Assembly (NCBI GenBank): GCA_013397075.1
Contig: VWZS01000638.1
Span: 1,956,125 to 2,020,124, forward strand
Length of the DNA stretch: 64,000 nt
Source of the DNA: Rhabdornis inornatus
Lineage: Eukaryota > Chordata > Aves > Passeriformes > Rhabdornithidae
Direction: 5' to 3'
This document shows positions 50,901 to 62,900 of the stretch, in pieces (the first letter of the stretch is position 1; the number at the start of each line of letters is the position of its first letter). The translations under genes and the position numbers were made by a program. The notes beneath the pieces are model-generated. The model saw only the letters and a program-made list of their open reading frames with translations, searched no databases and was not told where the DNA came from.

Positions 50901-53900
50901 ATTACGGAAGACACACTAAACTAGGTTTTAAACCCCAGAGTTCTGGATATACTGGCTGTCAAAATCTACTTTCCATTTTCACATGCTACCATTCATTACT
51001 GGAGCAGCAGTAACATTAGAGGTCCTACCCCACTGTGACTGGAACTGTATGAATAAAGATCAAAACCGGTTGCTCTCACAAAGAGCTTAAAACCTAAATG
51101 TAAGAAGTGTACAGCAAATACACAGTAAACAGAAAAGGACAGTGATGTGTTAATGAATAGGGTCAGAAGCAGAAGTCACAGCACATTAGTTGCTTTAAGA
51201 CTTTACAAAGTTAGGTGGCTTGGGGATCATTAAAGTGCATAAATGTAAGGAACACCTCAGGGAGCTTCCTAAGAGAGCTCAATGTGGCTAATTCAAGTCC
51301 GTTGTCTGCCTGGCCCTGAGCTCAGATTGTGGCACTGGACAGAGAAACTGAAGAATTTCAAGAAATGGGCACAATAGGAAATGCTGTTCACCTGCTAATG
51401 TGCTCTTTAGATAATGAGGGAGCAAAGCCAAGGGAAGATTCTGTATAATCTATTGAAACAGATGTGGAAACTTCTGCTACACTTCAGAGAAATGCTATCA
51501 CTTAAAATAAACCTTGGTAACTACAAACATTAGCAAAATAGGGAGGCATATCCATCTGTGGGTTTTTAACTTTGTACTTGAGCAGGAATGTGATGTTTAC
51601 CACTTTTCATAACCAAATATTTTTCTTGCTGGTCAGGAAGGATGAGATGGGGAAGTTTGTTGCTCTTTCTATATTTAAATATTTGGAAGAATGTCTTGGT
51701 TTAAGTTAAGTTGGTTTAAGTTTCCTCCCCAGGTCAAACTACCACATAAGGTGATAGGGATGATGGCTAGAAAGAAAGATGATCTTAACAGAGACAAAAT
51801 TCCCAGCTATTTAAGGGAGCTGATTCCCTTCTTGACTTAAAACCCAATATGGGAAATGAAGGACTATCCAAAACAAACCAGCTTCCAGGCAGCACACCAA
51901 CTGCAAAAAGGTAGAACCCACGCTCATATTGCTCCCTCAAGTTTTGCAGTATCAAAAATTGCAAATTGTGGAGCCTGTGAAAAGCTTGGAGAACCCCATC
52001 TTCAGCAAGATCACATGTAACTATTTAGCTTTCCATTTTTTACTCAAAAAAAAAAATAAATAAATCCACACAACTGGAAGAATCCTCTCCAGTAGAAACT
52101 CTTTCCATCCTTAAAGTAGATAAAAACATGGAAGATTAATTCATGCATGCTACAGATCTCATAATCCCCACCTAAAATTAGAGTTGTCAGCAGCAACACT
52201 GCTGTGCTAGTGGCACAGATAACTCTTCCACATCTTGAAAAGAATCCCAGCCATGTTACATAGTCTTCTACCAAATGGGAACATTGTGTCATGAGAGTTT
52301 CTCATATCATGGTTCATAGTCCTTCTATCTACTAAACAGCATGGAGTGCTCTGTAAGAACAAGTTACTTGAATTCATCAGTAACCATTGGTATTTATCAC
52401 CTCCATTTATCACCACTACTTTATTTTTAAACATTGAAGTGCATAGTACAAAACCTGTGAGACAGGCTAACTTTTGTGGGGGTCAAGTTATGTATGTCAT
52501 AATAAAAAACAATTCTGGCCTGAACATTATTTCTGCCCTTTAAATGCTGGCAAATCTATTCTGTGAAAAATAGACACTCATTTACCATTTTTGTACAGCT
52601 CTAAGTGCTATTGTTCAAGTCATTGCACAGTGTAATAGTTTTTTTCCTTTCCAGGCTGGTCACAAAGCACGTCACATACTCTACCCTGCTTAAAATGTCA
52701 CCAGCTACTATTTATAGATCATCCTTAGAATGAATTCTTTTACCCTCTTTACTTTCATGCAGGAGGCCAAGATAAACTCAGTGTTGTCCACCACCCCAAA
52801 CCTAACTGTCCTTGTGCCTTCTCTGCAAGCAATTGAAAACATGGATGAAGATGAGAAAGCCTTTTGGATGTCAGAAAGTAACATTCCAACTCTCCTAAAG
52901 TACGTTAATGGTTTGGGGGGTTGACTCTTTAAATTAATTGGTTTTATGCTAAACAAGCCTTTGGTTTGAAGTCACTAGAGCAAGACAGGTATTTTGATTT
53001 TAAAGGAAGGTCATAGGATTCCCCTTCTAGTTCCAGTGGTATAAATCTCTGTAGCAAGGACACTGGTTAAAAAGGCATTATTTATGTTATGTCAGAAATG
53101 TTTAAAGGTCAAACTAAGATCAAAACATGGTTGAACAAGGTGTTGTAGAAGCAATTCCTGCTAAAAACCACAGTTTTAGACACACTAAGCATGTTTATCT
53201 GAAATAAGAGAAAGAAAACAGAGACAGAAAATACAAAACATTCAAATCCAGTTACTTTCTTTTAGGTATCATGTACTGACAGGAGCTTACAGCTTTGCTG
53301 ATTTCCAGAATTTATCATCCTCTGACATGCTGCCAACATCACTACAGAGCAAATTCCTACACTTGTCTGAAGAAAATGGGGTGAGATGACCTGCAAACCA
53401 CTGTGGTATCATGCACCAAACCCTGACCATCACTGCCACTGACTTCCTTGTATTACAAAACCACACAGACATTACCTATTTTTTTAAATACATGTGATAA
53501 AATTAAAGGCATTGTTCAGTTATACTGGGAGAAACATTAGCTTGTTTTTCTCCACCAATTTACATCACCGAAATTTGTCCACAATATTATTTATTTCTAA
53601 TGTCCCAGTAGCTGCTGCAAACACTGGACAGTCTTGTAACCGAGTGGAAGGGCAGTCCTTGCCTGGAGCAGCCTGTGTGAGCTAAATTAAGACAAAGAGC
53701 ATAAAGGAAACCAAATAACTTAGTTTAGGGAACTGGGGAAGTAGGAGGAAGCAGTGATAGCACACATCTCCATATATGCAACTCGATAGTCCTAAACCAC
53801 CTAAGGATATTTTTAGTGGTAAATAACAAGTTACAGCCCTTCCCCTTTAGCCTTTTTATTAGGTAAATTCCATGTTCTGAGGAGGATTCCCTGGAAACAC

Positions 53901-56900
53901 ACAAGTCACATTTGAGCACTTCATCCCCATTAAGGGAGAGGGAAGTGCCCCTCACCTCCATGCTCCAAAGGAAAAGTTATGAACGGGGTCCTTCAAAGCT
54001 GCACAGAACTGGGAGGGTGTGAATCAGCTCAGAGCTCAGCCTGCCCTGTGCTGGAGGCAAGTGCACCTAAGCCCGGGTAACCAGTCCAGTGCCAGCAAGC
54101 CCAGGGCTTTGCCAGCGGTGCCACTGCAGACCTGGGCCAGCATTCGGGAAGGTGTGGAAATCCACAGCGGGAGCTGCTGGGAAACAACAAACACCACCCC
54201 TGCAATGAGAACACAAACCCCCTCTCCTCTCTCTTTTCCAGAACCCGACCCTCGAGGGCGCTCACTTTGTGGCCAGCGACATCGCATCCACAAATGGGGT
54301 CATTCACGTTATCGATAAGGTATACAATGTATTGATAAGGATTCGCTCCTCTGCACCACAGGCAGTGCAAAACTATTAACCTCCCGTAGAAAAAACTGCA
54401 CAGAGCAGCATTTTGTCGTGCAGCTGACCCCCGCAGGTGATGTGGGATTTCTGCTCCTTTGCAGGTCCTGACCCCGCTCCGCAGCGCTGCCATGCCGAGG
54501 CTGCTGGACCGCCTGGAGCAAATGCCCGACTACTCCATTTTCAGGGGCTATATTATTGTAAGCTTCCACATCATGTTCACAAGGTTTTCAGCACAGAGGA
54601 AGCGCTCCGCTTTGTTTGTGTTTCAGACTAGTATCAGAGTATCAGTGGTCGTTCTGATTGTTTTTTTTTTAATGTGTTTCACAACAGCAGTACAACCTGG
54701 CCAACAAAATAGAAGCGGCAAACACATACACAGTCTTTGCCCCAAGTAATGATGCCATAGAAAACTACCTAAAGGATAAGAAATCTGCCACTCTGGTATG
54801 TATTGCTCACAGGGCCTGTCCTAACAGCTCAGTATTTCCTCTTTGTTTCAAGTGGATGGGTTACAAGGGCACAGATATAGGAAGAGATTTGTTTCCCAGA
54901 GATCCAGCAAGTTAGGGTTTGTCTGTGACACCAGAGAAGGTGAAATGGGATGGATCTACCTGTATTTTCCTGACTTGCTGGAAGAGCCTAGCTATTTGTT
55001 CTGTGTTTTGGCCTTCTCTAGATTAAAAACATGGTGATAACTTCCCAGACATCTGTCATTAGACTTTGTTTGGTTTGGGATTTTGAGAGAGGGTTTGTTT
55101 GTTTGGTTTTTTTTTATGTAAAGAAGATCAGTACAGGAGTGACCAGAAAAAACACTTAAATTAGTTTTTTAGGTGAAGAAACTCCAGTCCCCAGACATCA
55201 CTAATACCCCATCATTAATAATGCCATAAAATACTCTGACTCTTTCTTAAAACTATCCATATGCCGACCTTGTCACTCCTGCAGGAATGCTGCAGCAACT
55301 CTCTCTCTCTGGCACTTGTACCCTGACATATTTACAAGTTCAAACCTCATTTTCAGCCTTTTTGGTTTCCTCCCAAGATAAGCTTTTTTCCTACATGATC
55401 CCAGCAGCTTTCTTCATATTTTCTCCAATTTGAAACAGCTTTATAGATTGCATACATCAAGAGTCTTGCAGGGGAAGCTTCACCCATGATTGCCCAATGG
55501 CTTTAATTCTTCCCTGTCTCTTCCAGAAATATTTACCCTGCCACACTCTATCCCTACTTGCAAGGTCTCCATTTTCAGCCAGGAAAGTGAGGAGCACAGG
55601 GTTCAAATGACTTGTCTCAAATTATTTACCAAAAACAGCAGACCTGTGGCAAAAGTTCCACGTTCACAAGTGATCAAGCTCCATCTGCTCAAAAGGCTTT
55701 TGAACACAATTTTAGTTGTTTCTTGACACAACATCATAATTTCCACATCACTACAAGAAGAATTTATAACAAACTTTGAGAGACACATAGGACATCAATC
55801 CCAGTACATCTGGATTACACACACATATAGAAATCATTCTCATTTCCACTACTCACCAATGTTTCTTCAGTCTTTCTTCCATCCTCCCAACCTTGCCTGA
55901 TGTGGCAATCTGTGAAAAAAAAAATCAAAAAACAACCATAAGTTTAAATCTGAGGTTTATCCTCTCTGTGAAACACTTGGGAGAACCTGCTACAGAGGGA
56001 AGGGTTTGGCACAGGGAGAAGATCCCATTTCTTGGCCCTGATGAGGTGAGATGTGCTAACTCTGCTGGTGATTAAAGACAGAAATCAAGATGGTTCAGTG
56101 ATAGCTTTTCCTACAATTCATCAAAGTCAGGAGACTAAACAGGGCTGGACACTGATGGAGATTAGCTCAATCTAATCCCCACTTTCTCATATGCAAATAT
56201 TTCTTTGCCAAATCTGTGGAACAAGGCCAGCCCCAAGAGATGTCAAAGCCACTCTTTCCCTCTATGGGCACAGACAGGTAACCACAAATCTCACATCCTG
56301 GAGCTGCTTCATGCTTTCACACACTTTTGAAGGAAGAGAAGAGCAGGAGCAGCATGGACATTCAGAACAAGGAGACAGTGAGCAACAGGGTTTCCCACAA
56401 GCACCTTTTACTGCAAAGACAAAGTTGCAGCAGCACTGTGTGTTGGCTAGGCAGCTCCTAAACTCTCCAAATGCCTCAGCTTCTCTCACATTGGTCCATC
56501 TCTCACCACACATCCTGCTTCTGCTTCTTCCTCCTAGTCACAGAGAGCCCTGGGAGTCTCCTGCTTCAGAACAAGATGCAGAAGCCTTGGAAAACTCACT
56601 AAAAATTTTGATGTGTAAAGAGTAACTTCATCATTTCTCAATGAAATATGAATACACTCTACCAACCAATTTCAATTAAAGGCAATTAAAAACAGTCTTT
56701 ATTAACTGAAGATGCCCTTAAAGATTATAGATATAGATACAAAAATATAAATAGACAGATATAAAAATTACTCTAAACATCTACCACAGTTTACTCCCCT
56801 ATAGGTTATTCAGGGATTCCCAAAGGAATAAGGAATAGGTACAGAAAGACGATAAAAACACTCATGAATATGCAACCCTTCATGTCAAATGAACCCATGA

Positions 56901-59900
56901 AGTTCAGAGTCCTAAGAAGTCATCTGACTTTTCCCTGAATTCAGCAGCCAGCCCTATGCACAGAAACATGCTACAGGCTCAAGCAAACCTTCGTCCTTCC
57001 AGTTCCATGGAGCCTTTCACCCTCCGTGGTCAATAACATTTCCATTGTGGCAAGAATGCAGGCTCTCTGCAGGAGGAAATATGAGATAACCTGCCTACTG
57101 GAGAAGTTTCTCTTCAAATTCAGGGAATCTATGTTTGGCTTAAACCCTCTGGAAAATGCTATCCCTAAGAAGGTTTCATTCTTTATTACATAACTCTGAA
57201 TGTAATTGTGTGTTGGCAGGATGAAGGCCAAATCCGCTACCATGTTGTGCTGGATGAGAAGTTCCTGAAGAACAACCTGCACAATGGCATGCACAGGGAG
57301 ACCATGCTAGGCTTCTCCTACCAGGTTGGGTTCTTCCTCCACAACAGCCAGGTACTGCTGTCTGCACTTGCTGAGAGAAACAGGTTTCCTGCTTTTTACA
57401 ATCCAGCTTCAGCTTTAAACTGACATGGAGTCAAAAGGAACTATGCATCCCTCATTAGCTTCTGTGACTCAACAGCACAAAAGTTGTCACTCAAATGCAA
57501 GTCCTGTCTCAGACCTGCATAATTCAAAGTCACCCCTGAAGGTATCTTTGACTGAATTCGATTTCAGTTGTGCTGCTCACGTTTAGAATTGAATTTTAGA
57601 TGTCTGTCTCTAGCAACTACAAGCCTGAATTCCAGAGCAGTCATTAATCTGACTTTCAAGGGCTATTAGAAACCTGCCCTCAATTATAAAACATTAATTC
57701 TATTTTCTGTGGATTCACTCCACTTTCAATCCTAAGAGCTCAAAGCACTGGGCAACAAATATGATTTGCTTTTCAAAACCAATCATGGAACAAATCAGGC
57801 AGAGCAAGATTAAGAGTCAGGGCAAGGAAGGGAACTTGGTCCTCCTTGTCTGTCCCAGAACTCCCTCTGGGCATAGGCAAAGGAAGACAAAGTTTCTGCT
57901 CTTTGCTCTGCCCACAGCTGAGCCTCAAAAAAGCCCCCGCAGTGGCACTGCTGCTAGTGAGGGTACAACAGGAGTGTGGGGTAGCACTGAGAGAATGAAA
58001 GTCCTCCTTGGAAGAGCAGCTGCTGGGAGGGTTTTCTTGGAGCCTCACATCCCCCAGAGACAGCAAAGCCACCTTTTGGCATGCCTTAGGCTCCTTCTTC
58101 ATAGCCTTTACACTCTCTGGAAAAAGCTGCTCTGCCAAATCCTGTAGCTAAGAAATTCCAACAGGCTGCAAATCATCCCATGCCCCCCTGTGCAGTGATG
58201 CAGCTGAATGCAGCAGCTGGAATATGAGCAAGTGCCTGATGCTAACCACCTTTGTTGGGTTTCCTTGAGTGATCCCTGTGCATTTCTCTTTCTTTCACCT
58301 CCTACAGCTCAGGTTACCCCAGAGCCATGGAACAGCTCTGCTGCTCTCTAACTGATTGCACGTCTTTTGCAGGTATACATAAACAATGCTCCTATAAACT
58401 ATGCAAACGTTGCCACAGACAAAGGAATTATTCATGGACTGGGAAAGGTCCTGGAAATCCAGAAGAACAGATGTGATATCAATAATACTGTGATCATTGT
58501 AAGTTGTCCCATTAATATAGAAGCTTAAAGCCCCTCAGAGAGACCTATAACCAAACAAAGCTCAAATGTATTGGATATGTGATACTGCTTCCCAGCAAGG
58601 AATGCACACATTTTCCACAAAGGATATTCCTAGCAGAGTGTTAGCATCTCTTGAGACAGCTTTGGTCCTGAAATCAGCATTCTGACAGCCTGGAAAAATA
58701 TAAGCAGAGTAGCCCAAGAATAAGAAATTCCTGAGCTCTAATATTCAGATAATATTAGTAATGCACTATTTTAATGCCTCTTTGTAACCAGACCACTTGT
58801 TTATAAAGTGGGAAGCATCACTTTAGAAAAGCAAATAAAAATAACCAAATGATCTTTCCTTCTTCCCCTTGGGGGAAGAGTGTCCCTACAGAGCCACTCG
58901 TAGGGATATTCTTCCTGGCTAAGCAGGACAGCTTCCCTCACCATCTTTACCTAATAGGTTATCTTGATAATGTACCTCAAGCACCAGATTTAGAAACATG
59001 GCTGGAAATCATTCTTTTTCTATGAAACAACCTGCCTGCAGCTCTGTACAGTCTGTTAACTACCTCCCATTTGTGTTGCTTAAGGAGAAGTGCAGAATTT
59101 GTTCACGACCATCAAGTTGTCCCCCAGGAACAAAAGAAATAGTAAGTATTTTTTCATTAATGCTAGGGTTGTTTGCTTTTTCATATCAAAACTGACTATA
59201 CATGCATTCAATCCTATTTTTAATGTAATTGCCTCCATTACAACAAAAGATGTAGTATTTACCTCATCCTGCTACATACATCGCTTATAATCGGGAGACT
59301 CAATCCATCCTGACCTCAGAGATTTTTGTTTTAAAAAGTCTACCGGGGATCAAGGTAGCAGAAGGGCAGCTTAAAGATAGTTTCTCTTTCAAGACCAGTT
59401 TTTCATATGCACTTGGAAAACTAAGACTCCTCAAACGGCAAAGTTTACCTCTACCATGCAAAATTAGGGGAGTTAAATGTGGTCTGGAATATGCCTGCTC
59501 CAGAAGGAATTACAGCACCAGCTTTAAGCCCTTCAAATCAGAGATGTACAGAAGGGCAAACTCAATCCATCCCCAGCAATATCCCATAAGCTATGGTCAC
59601 AAGAAGACTTGGAGATTAGAGAGATTTTGGATGCCCAGGCCCAACACATAAGAACTGCAGATATTTAGAATTTCTTGCTATTTCTTCAGCAAACAATCTT
59701 TCTCCAATTGTGTTCAGACCTAGAAGACAACTTTTCAACAGCTGTTTTTGCACAGCTTCATAACTCAGTTTTCCAAGAAGAATTAGAAAGACCAGAAAAT
59801 GTAAAAAGTGAGAAAAAGTTTGTAAAATTTCTGAATGGAATCTGGTCAGTTCTGAGCAAAGACAATTTTAGACATCTTTAAAACACCCCAAGACACTGAG

Positions 59901-62900
59901 TTAAGGTGATCATATGTTCACTAGAAATTATTTAGCTAATACATTTTTATTTCTAAAAGCATTTCCTTCATTTTAATTGTGAATGTGTGAGTCAGTGCAC
60001 AGCATGTATAAAGTTAATGTCCCATTTTTTTAACACATTTGAAAGTAGCTGATCAATATTATTCAGAAGTGCATCTGTTTCTCCAATATTTCTCCAATTT
60101 CTCCAGGCAGGGGAGAAGAAATACTGTGTCCTCACAGAAAACTACATGAGACAGTACACCATCCAGATCGGGTGCCAGCCCAAGTGTGCAAAAACCGTCA
60201 TTGTGAGTTCACTGCTTCTATTGTGGTAAAAACCAGGAACCCCCTTCCCTGAGCTTCATCCCCCTCATCATTCCCACTAAGCACACACAGCACGTCAAGG
60301 CAGTTCCTGACAGTATATTTATTGACCTTTAATCTGGACACAGTAGAGATTAAAAGGTTAAAGACTGATGATAGATGCAGCACAGGAAGGTCCATTTGGT
60401 GCAGAGGGAGCACAGGTTTGGGAAGGGTAACCCTCTGCTGGTCCCTAGCAATTCTCCACCTCTCCCTGAGGTGGTGAAGGGCACTTGGGTCCCACCAAGG
60501 ACTTGAGGTGGCAGCCTGTGTCCTAGCGCACTGAGGAGCGTGGTCACAGACCAGCAGAGCTGATGTGCTGCTAAAATTCACAGAATCAAAGATTAGTTTG
60601 GGTTGGAAGGGACCTTAAAGATCATTTAGTTCCAACCACCTTGCCATGGGCAGAAACGTCCTCCCCTTGACCAGGTTGCTCACAGCCCCCTACAACCTTG
60701 CGTTGAACTTCCAGGAATGGGGCCACGCGTAACTTCTCTGGGAAACCTGTTCCAATGCCTCACCAGAGTAAAGAATTCACTCCTAACATCCAAGATAAAC
60801 CCACCCTCTTTGAGTCTGAAGCCATTCCCCCTTTTCCTATCACCAAAAGCCCTTGTAAAAATCCAGATGTCTCATTGACCCTGTTGCCACCCTGCCCTCA
60901 GCACTGCATTTCTGGCTTTCCAGAGCAGGGAGTGCTGCGCGGGTTTCTTCGGGCAGCAGTGCCAGCCGTGCCCAGGGAAGGCCGGGAACGCCTGCTTTGG
61001 GAACGGCGTGTGCCTGGATGGCATCAATGGCACCGGCTCCTGCCAGTGCCAGGACGGGTTCGCGGGCACAGCCTGCGAGAGCTGCAGCCAGGGCAGATAC
61101 GGCCGCAACTGTGACCAAGGTACTGAGCATCCCCCAGCCACACAGCAGCTTGGCTAGCCCCAGCAGGGGCCCAGACCTTCCCCTTTTATCTTCTGACCAT
61201 GTTCAGTCTAGGTTCTAGAAAGGTACAGCACTTCCAGGGTAACACACCAGACTTAAAAATATCCTTAACACATTGTCTTTCCCCGTTATGGTGTTTTCTC
61301 TCTAATCCCTGGGTAGAGACAGTGCCTTCTACTCTGGCACATCACAGACTTAGAAAAGATTCCAGCAAGAGAAATCCTCTTTAGCACTGCTAATTTTCCC
61401 CAATTCTTTCCCATTAAAATACAGTTTCAGACCCTACATTTGGGAATAGAGGAAAGATAAGCGTAGTTTGAATTTAGAGTTACTGTGTAATTAGAAACCA
61501 GAAGGCACAAGCCAACACCTTTCTTCAAACAGCCTAGAGCAGGAGGTGCCATGAGCAGGTGCTGTCCTTCCTGCACACACTGCCAGGGACAGTGGCTTCC
61601 CCATCTCTCCCACAGTGTGCACTTGTGTCCATGGGAAATGCAGCAGCGGGATCGACGGGGACGGCTCCTGTGAATGTGACATTGGCTGGAGAGGAGTGAT
61701 GTGTGAGACTGGTGAGTGTCTTGTCTTTTTTTTTTTCCTGAGGTAAGAAGTGAGCATTTCAGAAAATGACAGAACTACAGCCACAACCAGATCCCAGTGC
61801 AGCTTCCCACATGCAGTGAAGTATGGGTCACATTCGTGTGCTACAGCAATTAATTACTGTATTATGAGAGAGCCAGTTGAGACACTGTTCATGATACTGA
61901 AACACTTACTTAGCTAATTCTCTACCTGTGTCACCCTCTATCTGTCCCAAAAGATTATCCCATTTATTAAAGCTATATGTTTTTCAGAGCAGGATTACCC
62001 AGCACATTTTTACCCTCAGATCAAAAGCCTCTCAAGTGCTTCAATAAGTTGATTTAGCTATACAACACCAGATATTAAATTATGTTCTTGCTAATGCAAT
62101 AAAAAATAATTAGCAAATAAATCATTTTGTGCTGGCTTAATACAGCTCCTATATCCAAATCTAATTATATTCTACTTAGACATAATTAAAATGTATTCAG
62201 TAACAATTTCAAAACTCTACCTCTAATAGTATAAAATTTTTAAATGTTATAAACACGTTAATAATAACATTCAAGATAATTTTTAAATTTTACCATGGAA
62301 AAAAATAGTAATAAGAGTTTTTTAAGAATGTTGCTATAGTTGCTACATCTGAGAAAAATTTCAGCTCCTTTAGAAAACCTGCCCTTATATAATTCCAATA
62401 TTATACAAGATTCACCAGACTAAATACAGATAAATGACAACAGGTGAAATATGACACAACTCTTCCTTGGAAGTGAATTTAAGTGTCATCCATTGATCTA
62501 TAGAGACTCTCCAGCTGGAGTTTCTATAGAGACTGAGAGCACAGCTGTCTGGCACAGAACTCAGGCTCCTGCTCCACATGGTGGGAGCAAAGGACTCTGA
62601 ACCCAGAATGATATTGACCCAAAAGGTTCTGATCCCTACTCCTTTTTTTTTTCCCACTTGCAGAAATCAAAGAGGACCCATGTAATACCTCGTGCCACAC
62701 CAGTGCTAAGTACGTATGAAAAGTCCTCACTTAGAGGAGAGGGGAGAAAAAGGGGATCTCTTGCAAGACAAAAATCAAGTCCACCTTGCTCATGACTTCT
62801 CAGCAGCACATCTCACAGAGATAAGGGGCAATGTAAATCTAATGCATATGGTGATGAGGCCAAAAAGTTTAAACCTCTCTGCCTTACATCAAAATATACA

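Larger units (their letters stand above)
49919..52762 (+). other. STAB2: STAB2 intron 27
   Basis: 2.8 kb containing the minus-strand CR1 fragment and its A-run. The rest (50891-52762) is AT-rich with no recognised element. Confidence 0.6.
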
